A stretch of DNA of 64,000 nt from Xanthobacteraceae bacterium (lineage in GTDB: Bacteria; Pseudomonadota; Alphaproteobacteria; Rhizobiales; Xanthobacteraceae), in assembly GCA_019745775.1 (NCBI GenBank), contig JAIESR010000011.1, positions 110,185-174,184 on the forward strand, given 5' to 3'. The translations under genes were made by a program, and so were the position numbers. Below, one piece after another: positions 35,690 to 44,970 of the stretch (the stretch's first letter is position 1; each line of letters starts with the position of its first letter). Below the pieces are notes generated by a model. It made no database searches, was not told the DNA's origin, and worked only from the letters and a program-made list of their open reading frames with translations.

Positions 35690-37234
35690 ATGCATCTTCC
35701 CGCCATGCCCGCTTTGGCCCGCGCCTTCGCTGCTTTGCTGCTGGTCGCTTCCACCGCGGTGCCGCTGGCGCGCGGCCAGGAAGCGAACCCGCCGCAACAG
35801 CCCCAGGCGGTGCCGTTCGTCGACCTCGGCCAAGTCGCCGATAAGGGCGCGCTACGGCTCCTGCCGCCGAATTCAGTCACACGTCATGAGATCGCGACCG
35901 ACAGCGGGACGATCGGCTACACCGCCACTGCGGGGACGCTCGCGCTCTACGACCAGTCCGGCGAGCGCACCGCGGCGGTGTTCTATGTTTCCTATGTCGT
36001 GGACAAGCCGGCGACGATCAAACGGCCGGTGACGTTCGTGTTCAACGGCGGCCCGGGCGCCGCGTCGGCCTATCTACACCTCGGCCTCGTCGGCCCGCGG
36101 CTGGCGGAATTCCGCGCCGGCCGCGAGGACCCGCCGCGCCTTCATGACAATCCGCAGACCTGGCTGCAATTCACCGACCTCGTCATGATCGACCCGGTCG
36201 GATCGGGCTTCAGCCGTCCGGTGCGTGCCGACGGCGGCAATGCGTTCTGGGGCGTGGCGCGCGACGCCGAATCCCTCTCCAAGGTGATCGCAAAGTGGGT
36301 CGCGGACAATCAGCGCGCCGATTCACCGAAGTTCATCCTAGGCGAGAGCTACGGCGGCTTCCGCGCCGCCAAGGTCGCGCGTGAGCTGCGCCGCGAGCAC
36401 GGCATCGCGGTCGCCGGCATCATGATGGTGTCGCCGCTGATGGAAGGCGCCTTCACCTTCGGCGGCACCCGCTTTGCGCTGGGCGCCGCCATGCAGATCC
36501 CCTCGCTCGCTGCCGCCGAAATGGAACGCAAGGGCACCCTGACGCCGGAGCGACTCGCCGAAGCCGAGCGCTTCGCGCTCGGCGAATACCTGACCACGCT
36601 CGCCGGAGCGCCACCGCGCGGCGAGGCGGCGCGCATCTTTTACGAGCGCGTCGCCGATTTGACCGGCATGCCGCTCGCCGTGGTGACCCGGACGCGCGGC
36701 TTCATCCGCGACAACTATGTGAAGCATCTGCGCGGCGCCGAAGGCATGGTCGTCAGCCGCTACGACGTCACCTTCGCCGGCCCCGATCCGCATCCCGAGA
36801 GCGAAACGCCGCGCGGGGCCGACCCGCTGCTGGCGGCGCTGTCGCGCACTTACAGCGGCGCGATGGCCGTCTATGTTCGCGACGAGCTCGGCTACAGGAC
36901 CGACCTCACCTATGTGCTGCTCTCACGTGAAGCCAACAGCCGCTGGGATTGGGGCGGCCGTGGCGCGGGCCGCGACAGCGCCAGTGTCGATGAGGACCTG
37001 CGCACGCTCCTGTCGCTCGACCCGTCGTTCCGGCTGCTGGTGGTGCACGGCTATGCCGACATGGTCACGCCCTATGCGGTGAGCCGCTACGTGCTCGATC
37101 ACCTGCCCGACCTGCCGAATCCCGCGCGCACACAGCTCAGGATCTATCGCGGCGGGCACATGTTCTATATCGACGACGAATCGCGTCGCCGCTTCACCAG
37201 TGACGCCCGATCGTTCTACGCGGCCGAACCTTGA
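35690..37234 (+). CDS. Secreted serine carboxypeptidase, S10 family
   Basis: A 514-residue exported peptidase with a signal peptide (about 1-29, ending ARGQ). The fold markers are NGGPGAASAYLHL near 119-131 and the nucleophile S220 in GESYGG. The acidic residue is in VHGYADMVTP and the histidine in YRGGHMFYID near the C-terminus, so the Ser-Asp-His triad is complete. It would trim residues from peptide C-termini in the periplasm. The ATG at 35690 opens the signal peptide; an upstream TTG would put charged residues ahead of it. Its neighbours are unrelated, so it is probably a single-gene unit. Confidence 0.92.
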   Translation: MHLPAMPALARAFAALLLVASTAVPLARGQEANPPQQPQAVPFVDLGQVADKGALRLLPPNSVTRHEIATDSGTIGYTATAGTLALYDQSGERTAAVFYVSYVVDKPATIKRPVTFVFNGGPGAASAYLHLGLVGPRLAEFRAGREDPPRLHDNPQTWLQFTDLVMIDPVGSGFSRPVRADGGNAFWGVARDAESLSKVIAKWVADNQRADSPKFILGESYGGFRAAKVARELRREHGIAVAGIMMVSPLMEGAFTFGGTRFALGAAMQIPSLAAAEMERKGTLTPERLAEAERFALGEYLTTLAGAPPRGEAARIFYERVADLTGMPLAVVTRTRGFIRDNYVKHLRGAEGMVVSRYDVTFAGPDPHPESETPRGADPLLAALSRTYSGAMAVYVRDELGYRTDLTYVLLSREANSRWDWGGRGAGRDSASVDEDLRTLLSLDPSFRLLVVHGYADMVTPYAVSRYVLDHLPDLPNPARTQLRIYRGGHMFYIDDESRRRFTSDARSFYAAEP

Positions 37235-37264
37235 TGCAGCAGGCGCTCCCGGGCCGCCGGCCCA

Positions 37265-38587
37265 TCAGGCGCCCTGGAATTCAAGCACATCGAAGCCCAC
37301 GTAGCGGTCGACGATATAGGCGAGCCCCTTGTCGTCGAGCGCGACGTCGTTCGTCTGCGGCGCCGGGCGCCCGCCGCACGGCTCCGGAATGAAGTGGCCG
37401 ATCTCGCGCGGCGACAGCGGATTGCCGACGTCGAGGATACGCAGCCCGCCGCCGAACCAGGTCGCAAAGCAGATCGTGCCCGACATGCGTTCGCAGAACT
37501 GATGCGCGCCGAAGCGCGCGCCGGCCGTGCGCGCGAACGGCGAATCAAGCTCGCTCACCTGGAACTGCCCGAGCGGCTTGATGTCGGCGGGATCGGTCAC
37601 GTCGAAGGTGAGGATGCAGGCATGCGCCCTGCCCCGCCGCATCTGCTCCTCGTTGGCGCTCTGCGCCTGGTCTTCCTCGTCGACCGCGAGCGCGATGCGC
37701 TTGCCGTTGATCGGCTTCGGCACCGGCATCACCGTGTGCGTCGGCTCGGGGAACAGCGGGTGATAGTTGTAGCCGCCCTTGGTCTTCGGTTTCGACAGAT
37801 CGGAGATGTCGACGATGCGGAAGCCGCCGTGCCAGCAGCTCGCCCACATCTCGTCGCCGAAGCGCAGCGCATGGTGCAGCCGGTGCTGGCGGCCGAGCCA
37901 GGTCGGCGTCTCGCCGCCGGCGACATGCTGGCCCGGCATCCACCAGCGCGAAACCTCCTGCGGCTTCGCCGGATCGCGCATGTCGTAGATGACGAGGATG
38001 TTGCCGATATAGCCCGCCATCTCGGTCGAGATGTAGGCGTGGCGATCGTCCATATCGAAGCGGTGCACGCCGATGCCGCCGGTCTTGTGATGCGCGATTT
38101 CCTTCGGCTTCGCCGGATTGGAGACGTCGTAGACCTTGAAGCCGCCCATGGCGTAGCCACGCTTCGCTTCCGCCTCGATCTCGGCGACGTCCTGCGGCTC
38201 GACGCCGAGCCAGGTCGCGATCTCCGCGTGGGTCGGCGCGCGACCCTTGGCGGCGGTCAATTCCTTCACCACCCGCGGCAGCTCGTCGGCGCGGCGGCCG
38301 ATCGCGGTCGGGTTGCGCTCGTGATTGACGATCATGATGTCGCCGACCACGCGCGCCTTGTGGCTGTGCGATGTCTGGTCGTCGAGCGTGATGGTCGCCA
38401 CGACGTGCGGGTTGGCGGGATCGGAGATGTCGACGATCGAGGTGCCGAGGTGGTTCTTGTTCGGGATGTGCCCGACATAGGCGTGCTTGCCGGCGACACA
38501 GACCTGTCCGGCGCCGGGCAGGTCGATATGCCCAACGCGGCGGACGTTGCGGGCCATGGCGGCTTTTGCTCGGTCGACAACGTTCAT
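37265..38587 (-). CDS. LVIVD-repeat beta-propeller protein
   Basis: A 440-residue protein built of repeats with the pattern LxIVDISDPANPxxV or VYDVSNPAKPKEI, at least six times (TSIVDISDPANPHVVA, FKVYDVSNPAKPKEIA, LVIYDMRDPAKPQEVS, FRIVDISDLSKPKTKG, LTFDVTDPADIKPLG, LRILDVGNPLSPREIG). This matches LVIVD propellers, usually cell-surface or periplasmic. No signal peptide is visible at the N-terminus (MNVVDRAKAAMARN), which is unusual if it is exported. The gene ends 30 bases from the convergent S10 peptidase. No enzyme function can be assigned. Confidence 0.85.
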   Translation of the reverse strand: MNVVDRAKAAMARNVRRVGHIDLPGAGQVCVAGKHAYVGHIPNKNHLGTSIVDISDPANPHVVATITLDDQTSHSHKARVVGDIMIVNHERNPTAIGRRADELPRVVKELTAAKGRAPTHAEIATWLGVEPQDVAEIEAEAKRGYAMGGFKVYDVSNPAKPKEIAHHKTGGIGVHRFDMDDRHAYISTEMAGYIGNILVIYDMRDPAKPQEVSRWWMPGQHVAGGETPTWLGRQHRLHHALRFGDEMWASCWHGGFRIVDISDLSKPKTKGGYNYHPLFPEPTHTVMPVPKPINGKRIALAVDEEDQAQSANEEQMRRGRAHACILTFDVTDPADIKPLGQFQVSELDSPFARTAGARFGAHQFCERMSGTICFATWFGGGLRILDVGNPLSPREIGHFIPEPCGGRPAPQTNDVALDDKGLAYIVDRYVGFDVLEFQGA

Positions 38588-38627
38588 GTTCTTTGACTCG
38601 CTCTCTGCTTCGTCGTGGTGCTTTCAG

Positions 38628-39233
38628 TCAGTAGGAGATGATGACAAAGCTGCGGCCGTCGATCCAGTTGTTCATGAAGGTGCGCTTGAATTCCTCGCGC
38701 AACTCCGGAGCTGTCATTTGGTAAATCCCTTCGACTCGATTCTCAAGGCAGGTCACGTCGTCGGGCCGAAAGCACTGATAGAAGTCGTCGGAGACTCCGT
38801 TTCGTTGGTACCCGACAATATCGTAGAAGACGACGTTCTCCGATTTCATGATCGTTGCGAACGGCCCGAAGAAGTGCGGCGCCTTCTTCGATCCGGGAAC
38901 GTTAAACTTCGAACGTTGCATGAATCTCGGAAGCAACGGAAATTGCCACTCGTCGCTGAAAATCACCCGGATCGGAGCCTCGAATCCGACGGCATCGGCG
39001 TCCACGAAAGCAAAGCAGTTGCGTCTTCCGTCGGTGGCACGGACAACGGCCCGATAGTTCCCGTAGACGAGGCCTTGGTCTGAGAACATCTTCTCCCAGT
39101 CGGTGTGCGGATTTTGATGGACCTGGACGTAGGGTTGCAATGATCTGAATTCGTCCGAGGCCATGCCGTCGATCCGAAAGAAGTTTACGTCGACCTCGCG
39201 CTTCGCCTGCGCGTGATAGATGTCCAACCCCAT
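38628..39233 (-). CDS. Hypothetical protein, A/T-richer than neighbours
   Basis: A 201-residue protein I do not recognise. It begins MGLDIYHAQAKREVD, a start seen in small phage- or island-borne proteins (my recollection, weak). It is soluble, mixed alpha/beta, aromatic-rich, with no signal peptide or membrane span. Codon use is clearly less GC-biased than in the genes around it (many att, aaa, gaa codons), a sign of transfer. The start at 39233 is preferred over 39242. It lies between the LVIVD protein and a TctC gene on the same strand. Confidence 0.65.
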   Translation of the reverse strand: MGLDIYHAQAKREVDVNFFRIDGMASDEFRSLQPYVQVHQNPHTDWEKMFSDQGLVYGNYRAVVRATDGRRNCFAFVDADAVGFEAPIRVIFSDEWQFPLLPRFMQRSKFNVPGSKKAPHFFGPFATIMKSENVVFYDIVGYQRNGVSDDFYQCFRPDDVTCLENRVEGIYQMTAPELREEFKRTFMNNWIDGRSFVIISY

Positions 39234-39307
39234 CGCGATCACCGTAGTTTCGTGCTTCTCAATGCGGCAAGAGTATCACGAAATAATCGGCGACGCCTTC
39301 CCAGCTT

Positions 39308-40282
39308 CTAGTCCAGCTTCGCGCCCGACGCCTTGACGATTGCCGTCCATTTCGGGATTTCCGCCTTGATATAGGCGGCGAACTCCTCCGGCGAATTGCC
39401 GACGATGTCGACCCCGAGGTCGGTGAGCGATTTGCGCACCTGCGCATCCTGCAGCGCCTCGACTGTGGCGCGGTGCAGCCGCACCACAATCTCGCGCGAC
39501 GTCTTCGCCGGCGCCACCAGCCCGTGCCAGGTGGTGGCGTCGAAACCCTTGAGGCCGAGCTCGTCCATGGTGGCGAGCTCCGGGAATACCGCGGTGCGCT
39601 TGATCGGCGTCACCGCCAGCGCACGCACCTTGCCGCTGCGGATATGCGGCACCACCGACGCCGCGGTGGCAAAGATCATGTGCACATGACCCGCGATCAC
39701 ATCCTGCAGCGCCGGCGCGCCGCCCTTGTAGGGAACATGCGTGATCTCGACCTTCGCCTCGGCCTTGAACAGCTCGGCCGCGAGATGCGCCGCGGTGCCG
39801 TGGCCGGACGACGCGTAGTTGAACTTGCCGGGATTGGCGCGCAGCAGCGCGATCAGCTCCGCCAGCGACTGCACCGGCATGTTGGGATTGACCACCAGGA
39901 TGTTCGCCTGCGAGCCGATCAGGCTGATCGGCGCAAAATCCTTCTCCGGGTCGAAATTGACCTTCTTGTAGAGCGCGGCGTTGGTGGCGAGGATCGAGTT
40001 GTTGCCCATCAGGATGGTGTGGCCGTCAGCGGCTGCGTTGGCGGCGGCTTCAGCGGCGATGTTGCCGCCGGCGCCCGGCCGGTTGTCCATGATGAAGGGC
40101 TGGCCGAGGATCTGTTCGAGCTTCTTGCCGACCACGCGGGAGAGCACGTCGCTCGGTCCGCCGGGCGGGAAGGCGATCAGCAGCGAGACCGGCTTGGTTG
40201 GATAGGCCTGCGCTGACGCGCCCGCCGTTAGCGCTTGCAGCATCGCCGCGCCGAGCAGCACCGCACCGATCAATGAACGCAT
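39308..40282 (-). CDS. TctC/Bug family substrate-binding protein
   Basis: A 324-residue periplasmic binding protein. The signal peptide MRSLIGAVLLGAAMLQALTA ends near GASAQ. The mature start AYPTKPVSLLIAFPPGGPSD, the DNRPGAGGNIAAEAA loop and YASSGHGTAAHLAAELF are classic Bug landmarks. A longer reading to 40309 adds nine residues and weakens the signal, so the inner ATG is used. It is divergent from the small membrane protein at 40469. No TctA/TctB is in view. Confidence 0.93.
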   Translation of the reverse strand: MRSLIGAVLLGAAMLQALTAGASAQAYPTKPVSLLIAFPPGGPSDVLSRVVGKKLEQILGQPFIMDNRPGAGGNIAAEAAANAAADGHTILMGNNSILATNAALYKKVNFDPEKDFAPISLIGSQANILVVNPNMPVQSLAELIALLRANPGKFNYASSGHGTAAHLAAELFKAEAKVEITHVPYKGGAPALQDVIAGHVHMIFATAASVVPHIRSGKVRALAVTPIKRTAVFPELATMDELGLKGFDATTWHGLVAPAKTSREIVVRLHRATVEALQDAQVRKSLTDLGVDIVGNSPEEFAAYIKAEIPKWTAIVKASGAKLD

Positions 40283-40468
40283 CGTCTTGATTCCCCCAGC
40301 AAAAAACATCGCGCCGGCATTTTAGGGCGGCGTGTGCGGCGCCGCCAGACGGGCGCCTGATCGTGGCGAAAATGCCACATGATCCGGCCGTGATTTGGCG
40401 GGAACCGCACCGGCATAGCCGGGCGTTATCGACCTTGCTTAGATTGGTATCAGCCAATCGGCTGCGGA

Positions 40469-40792
40469 GTGTGTGTCGTGTTTGGGGTCTTGCTGTTCGG
40501 GGCGTTCGCGACTGTCGTCCTGGCCTACATGATGACCGAATATCTCTTGACGCGCTTCGACGTGCGCCGTCGCGTTCTCGTCGGAGATGGCGCGCCGCTG
40601 CTTCCGATCCTTTGCGCCAACGGCGTCAGCTTCCTGGTGATCTGCTTCTCCAGCTTCGTCGTGCTGTATGCGGCCGATCTCAGCCCCCACACCTATCCGC
40701 TGCTGGCGCTGGTCTGTCTGTGCGCGCAGGGCGTATGGCTGACGCAGCATTTGTGGTTCTACCACCGCGACCACCTGCGGCTCGGCTGGTGA
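40469..40792 (+). CDS. Small three-span membrane protein, unknown
   Basis: A 107-residue inner-membrane protein with three hydrophobic spans (about 3-22, 45-65 and 75-92) and a positively charged loop (RFDVRRRVLV) between the first two, which predicts N-terminus out and C-terminus in. The start is GTG with TGCGGAG eight bases before it. No family recognised. It lies between divergent and convergent minus-strand genes, so it is a single-gene unit. Confidence 0.6.
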   Translation: MCVVFGVLLFGAFATVVLAYMMTEYLLTRFDVRRRVLVGDGAPLLPILCANGVSFLVICFSSFVVLYAADLSPHTYPLLALVCLCAQGVWLTQHLWFYHRDHLRLGW

Positions 40793-40851
40793 GATTCGCT
40801 ACCGAAGCCTTGTCGTTCGTTCCTTGTGTCGTATAGACACTGTCCTGCAAT

Positions 40852-41529
40852 TCAGTCGTCGATCACGAGATAAGAAAACGGAACAGGCATTGCGGGATTT
40901 GGATTCGCGAGATACTGCATGCGCCGAGTGAATTCGCCTGGGATATCCCATTCTTGGTGCACACCTTTCCCACCGCGCCTCAGTCGATAAAATCCAGCGT
41001 CGCAGCAGTCGAATACTTGCCGCAGTATGGGGAGAGGATCGTCGTAAACGAAGTGGCACAGGCCAAAGAGGCAAGGCTGACCGAATCCTGGTCGTTCGAA
41101 ATCGTACTTCGCGCCGTCGCCGTACCAGACATCCCATCGAACGTTCTTGTTCTTAGAGGCGATATAGTCCCCAGCAAAAATCCCGATGTCACTAAGAATA
41201 TTCAGGCCTTGGTACGCACCCGTCCAGGCAGGCTCGTAATGTCGCAACGCGCGGATAACCTCGCCACCGCCGGGAAGGAGATGACCGCCATAACGGTAGA
41301 GCCAGCGGTCGATAGCCGGCAGCGTCTCTGGCGTTAGGAGCAGTTCGATCGAGAACCGCGTGAGATATTTGGCGAGATGGTCGAGGCGAGCCGCCTTCTG
41401 TTCTAGAAAGTAATCGTAGTTCGCTCGGATTTCTTTCTTCGACAGGACATTCTTCGAATTATGGAACGGTGGGGAATAGACCGGATAGTCGGACAAGGCG
41501 CTCCACACCTTCCGACGATCGATCATATT
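40852..41529 (-). CDS. Hypothetical protein, A/T-richer than neighbours
   Basis: A 225-residue soluble protein with no family I recognise. It has a basic helical N-terminal half (KKEIRANYDYFLEQKAARLD) and a glycine- and aromatic-rich C-terminal half (GGGEVIRALRHYEPAWTGAY, WDVWYGDGAKYDFERPGFGQ). No signal peptide or membrane span is seen. Codon use is visibly less GC-biased than the adjacent Mo-hydroxylase. ATG at 41529 is chosen; GTG at 41544 is an alternative. With 38628-39233 it is one of two orphan genes of foreign composition within 3 kb. Confidence 0.65.
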   Translation of the reverse strand, partial: NMIDRRKVWSALSDYPVYSPPFHNSKNVLSKKEIRANYDYFLEQKAARLDHLAKYLTRFSIELLLTPETLPAIDRWLYRYGGHLLPGGGEVIRALRHYEPAWTGAYQGLNILSDIGIFAGDYIASKNKNVRWDVWYGDGAKYDFERPGFGQPCLFGLCHFVYDDPLPILRQVFDCCDAGFYRLRRGGKGVHQEWDIPGEFTRRMQYLANPNPAMPVPFSYLVIDD

Positions 41530-41618
41530 CGAAATGATCCTCACGCATCGTCCCCTGCATGGCAAAGCGCCCGCCTCGCGGCGGGCGCTTGCATTTTGGA
41601 TGACCGCGTCGGCACGCG

Positions 41619-43805
41619 TCAGGCCTTCAGCGCCTCCAGCACGCGCTCCGGCGTGAACGGCAGGTGACGCAGCCGCTTGCCGGTCAGCCGGTGGAACGCG
41701 TTCGAGATCGCGGCGGCGATGAACGGATTGCCGATCTCGCCGAGGCCGGTCGGCCGGGTATCCACGTCGACGAACTGCACATGCATCTCGTCCGGCAGGT
41801 CGGACATCCGCATCAGGCTGTAATCGTGGAAGTTGGTCTGCTCCACCGCACCGTCCTTCAGCGTGACGCGCTCATGCAGCACGCTGGAAAGCCCGTAGAT
41901 GATCGCGCTTTCGATATTGGCCTTGGCCGGCCCGGGCGACACGATGGTGCCACCGTCGACCGCGACCCAGACCTTGTGCACCTTGATCTTGCCGCTCGTG
42001 CGATCGACCGAAATCTCGGCCACGCCGGCGCCGAGCGAGCCCGAGCGTTCGGAGATCGAGACGCCGATCGCGCGTCCCTGCGGCCGCGCCGCCTTCCAGT
42101 CGCACATGCGCGCCACGGTCTCGAAGCAGGCCCTCGCCTTGGGCGTCGCGCCCATGCGTTCGAAGCGGAACTGGATCGGGTCCATGTTTGCATCGACCGC
42201 CATCTGGTCGATGAAGCTCTCGATGGCGAACACGTTGAACACATGCGCCACCGCGCGCCAGTGCTTGATCTGCACGCCGTGGGAAATGCCGCGCAGCTCC
42301 AGCGACTGGTTGGGCACGCCGTAATAGCCGATGCGCATGCCGCCGGTAAGCAGCGCGTTGCCGCCATCGCCGATCACGCAATGCCGCCAGCCGGTGACCT
42401 TGCCCGACGCGTCGGTCGCCGCCTCCAGACATTGGAACGATTGCGGGCGAAACCGGCCCTGCGCCAAGTCCTCGGTGCGGGTCCAGATCAGCTTCACCGG
42501 CCGGCGAACCGCGCGCGCGATCTGCGCCGCCTCGACCGCCTCCATGCCGCCATTGCGCCGGCCGAAGCCGCCGCCAAGGTAGCACTGGTGGTGGGTAACC
42601 TGCTCCTCCTTGAAGCCGAGCGCCTGCGCCACCGCGGTCCGTGAGAGGTCGGGGGCCTGCGTCCCTTCCCAGATCTCGATCTTGTCGCCGGCGTCATTGA
42701 AGCGGGCCACCGCGTTCAGCGGCTCCATCTGCGCGTGATAGCCGTAATCCGAGTGGAACTCGGCCTTGTGGACCTTGGCCGCCGCGGCGAAAGCCGCCTT
42801 GGCGTCACCGGCGGTGTGCACCGGCTCCGACTTGGTGTTCGGATCGTGGTGGATCTTCTCATAGTCGCGGGTCAGCGCCTCTACCGAGTTGAAGCCGGCG
42901 GCGGCGCCCTTCTTCCACGCGACCTTGAGCGCATTGCTGGCGGCAAGCGCCTGCTCGAAGCGGTCGGCCACCACCGCGACGCCGTTCGGCAGCCGTACCG
43001 TGCCGACCACGCCCGGCATCGCCTTCACCTCGGCGTCGTTCCAGCTTTCCGGCGCCGAATTGTGCACCGGCGAGTGCAGCGTGGTGGCGTAGACCATGCC
43101 CGGCAACTTGATATCGATGCCATAGGTGGCGGTGCCGTTGACCTTGAGCGGCGTGTCGCGACGCGCCACACCCTTGCCGATCAGCCGCCAGTCCTTGCGG
43201 GCTTTGAGCTCCTTGGCGTCGACCTTCGGCAGTTGCGCCGGCACCTTGCCGAACGCGGCGATCTCACCGTAGGTCAGGCGCTGGCCGTTGGCCGGGTTGA
43301 TCACGACGCCCGGCTCAGTGCGAAGCGTCGCGGCATCGACGCCCCAGCGCTCGGCCGCGTTCATCAGCAGCACCTTGCGCACCTGCGCACCGGCGATGCG
43401 CAGGTCGTTGTAGTAGAGCATGGTCGCGCGGCTGCCGACGATCGCCATCATCCGCACGTTGTTGTTCATCATGTAGCCGTAGACGCTGGCATCGGCGGGA
43501 GCCATCTCGATCGCTACCTTCGACCAGTCGGCGTCCATCTCCTCGGCGACGATCATCGGCAAGTTGGTCATCGAGCCCTGGCCCATCTCCGCGCCGGCGC
43601 TCAGGATCGTGATCGTGCCATCAGCCGCGATGCGCACCCATGGCGTGACCTGCGCATTGGCCATGGCGTTGGCCTGCGCCTCGGAGAAGAGCCGCGCGCC
43701 GTCTGTGCCGAACGCGAGGCAGAATGTCATGCCACCGAGGCCGGCGAGTACGCCGCGGCGGGAGACCTGCGAACCCTCTTGAGAACCCTTGATCGCAATC
43801 GTCAT
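41619..43805 (-). CDS. Tat-exported Mo-hydroxylase large subunit (isoquinoline 1-oxidoreductase beta-like)
   Basis: A 728-residue periplasmic molybdopterin enzyme. The twin-arginine signal is SRRGVLAGLGG (15-25). GAEMGQGSMTNLPMIVAEEMDADW near 92-115 is the first Mo-cofactor segment of IorB-type proteins. GGGFGRRNGG is in the middle, and GLGEIGNPF at 687-695 carries the presumed catalytic glutamate E690. Unlike the Cox-type enzymes in the window it pairs with only a 2Fe-2S subunit (43809), which is how IorAB enzymes work with a cytochrome acceptor. The substrate is probably an aldehyde or N-heteroaromatic; no dedicated c-type cytochrome lies next to it. Confidence 0.92.
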   Translation of the reverse strand: MTIAIKGSQEGSQVSRRGVLAGLGGMTFCLAFGTDGARLFSEAQANAMANAQVTPWVRIAADGTITILSAGAEMGQGSMTNLPMIVAEEMDADWSKVAIEMAPADASVYGYMMNNNVRMMAIVGSRATMLYYNDLRIAGAQVRKVLLMNAAERWGVDAATLRTEPGVVINPANGQRLTYGEIAAFGKVPAQLPKVDAKELKARKDWRLIGKGVARRDTPLKVNGTATYGIDIKLPGMVYATTLHSPVHNSAPESWNDAEVKAMPGVVGTVRLPNGVAVVADRFEQALAASNALKVAWKKGAAAGFNSVEALTRDYEKIHHDPNTKSEPVHTAGDAKAAFAAAAKVHKAEFHSDYGYHAQMEPLNAVARFNDAGDKIEIWEGTQAPDLSRTAVAQALGFKEEQVTHHQCYLGGGFGRRNGGMEAVEAAQIARAVRRPVKLIWTRTEDLAQGRFRPQSFQCLEAATDASGKVTGWRHCVIGDGGNALLTGGMRIGYYGVPNQSLELRGISHGVQIKHWRAVAHVFNVFAIESFIDQMAVDANMDPIQFRFERMGATPKARACFETVARMCDWKAARPQGRAIGVSISERSGSLGAGVAEISVDRTSGKIKVHKVWVAVDGGTIVSPGPAKANIESAIIYGLSSVLHERVTLKDGAVEQTNFHDYSLMRMSDLPDEMHVQFVDVDTRPTGLGEIGNPFIAAAISNAFHRLTGKRLRHLPFTPERVLEALKA

Positions 43806-43808
43806 GGC

Positions 43809-44261
43809 TCAGCCCTCCCTCGACGCCTGCTCGACCGCCGCGATGATGCGGTGGTAGGTGCCGCAGCGGCAGATGTTGCCGTCCATATGTGCGACGATCT
43901 GCTCGCGGTTGGGCTTGGGATTGGAGGCCAGCAGCTCGGCCGCCTTCATGATCTGACCGGACTGGCAGTAGCCGCACTGCGGTACCTCCAGCGCGACCCA
44001 GGCCTTCTGCAGCGGGTGGGAGGAGTTGGGGGAGAGCCCCTCGATGGTGATGACGCTCTTGTTTGCCACCTCGGACGCCTGGGTCTGGCAGGCACGTACG
44101 GCCTTTCCGTCCAGGTGCACCGTGCAGGCGCCGCACAGGCCGGCGCCGCAGCCGTATTTGGTTCCAGTCAGCCCGACATGGTCGCGGATGACCCAGAGCA
44201 GTGGCGTGTTGGCGGTGGCATCGACCGACACCTGCCGCCCGTTCAGCGTGAACGAGACCAT
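43809..44261 (-). CDS. 2Fe-2S subunit of isoquinoline 1-oxidoreductase-type enzyme
   Basis: A 150-residue small subunit with two 2Fe-2S clusters. C38, C43, C46 and C58 form the first; C96, C99, C131 and C133 form the second. It has no signal of its own and probably travels with the Tat-exported large subunit encoded three bases downstream. AAGGAGGATTT before the ATG is a strong ribosome site. It is the first gene of a two-gene operon facing the plus-strand gene at 44554. Confidence 0.95.
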   Translation of the reverse strand: MVSFTLNGRQVSVDATANTPLLWVIRDHVGLTGTKYGCGAGLCGACTVHLDGKAVRACQTQASEVANKSVITIEGLSPNSSHPLQKAWVALEVPQCGYCQSGQIMKAAELLASNPKPNREQIVAHMDGNICRCGTYHRIIAAVEQASREG

Positions 44262-44553
44262 AAATCCTCCTTGCGGTGCAGACGTTTCCCTGAGGTGGCC
44301 GGCGGACTTTCTTGTTACGCAACCACGCCAGCGTTGGTACCAAGCCTAGCAACTATTCGGCCACGTTCCATTCGAAAAAACGGGAACCGGTGACGCAGGC
44401 AACCGCCCCGACCGGCGCTATAGTGGGTCCACCGTCGCATTGATTCGCCCGCGTTGCTTCGCGTGCCGGCCGTTGCGGGCGGGCCACAGCAAGGAGATTT
44501 GTTGCGCGCGATCTTTCCTTTGCGACCGCCGATCGATATCGATTGAGGGTTCA

Positions 44554-44970
44554 ATGCCACCTCCCGGTCAGAAGTTTGCCGCCATGAACCAGCGCGCTCC
44601 CGAGAAGATCATTCCGTTCGCGCCGTCGCCGCGCGAACAGCAGCAGCGGCAAACCGACGGCGACCCGCTCGACCGTTCCGGCCAGGCGATCGTGGCGATG
44701 CTCCAGGACGCGGTCGACGTGGCGAAGCTGAACTGCGAGCGCGCCATGGACATCGCACACAAGCTGTCGCTGAAGCTGCGGGAGGCGGAGGACCGCATCG
44801 CGCAGTTGGAGGCTGACATCCGCCACTACCAGGATCGCGCCGCCCGCGACCAGGAACGTGCCGCCCGCGCCGAGAAATGGATGCACCGCATCCACTCGGA
44901 AATCGAGGACCGCTTCTTCAAGGATAACGGCGGCGGTGGCGGTGGAATGAACGGCTCCGGCCGGCGCTAA
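44554..44970 (+). CDS. Coiled-coil protein with glycine-rich tail, unknown
   Basis: A 138-residue cytoplasmic protein. Residues about 45-110 form a long helix with heptad pattern (LQDAVDVAKLNCERAMDIAH, then LREAEDRIAQLEADIRHYQD) followed by a charged helix. The tail ends with six glycines and NGSGRR. The ATG at 44554 has GAGGGTT before it; MNQRAPEK at 44584 is a possible later start. It overlaps the convergent flavoprotein gene by four bases. Such proteins are common hypothetical genes in Bradyrhizobium-like genomes (recollection, not checked). Function unknown. Confidence 0.7.
   Translation: MPPPGQKFAAMNQRAPEKIIPFAPSPREQQQRQTDGDPLDRSGQAIVAMLQDAVDVAKLNCERAMDIAHKLSLKLREAEDRIAQLEADIRHYQDRAARDQERAARAEKWMHRIHSEIEDRFFKDNGGGGGGMNGSGRR

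Noticed and set aside
44390..44424. TATAGT at 44419 as a promoter for 44554
   Set aside because: The nearest -35-like sequence is 23 bases away, too far for a sigma-70 promoter.
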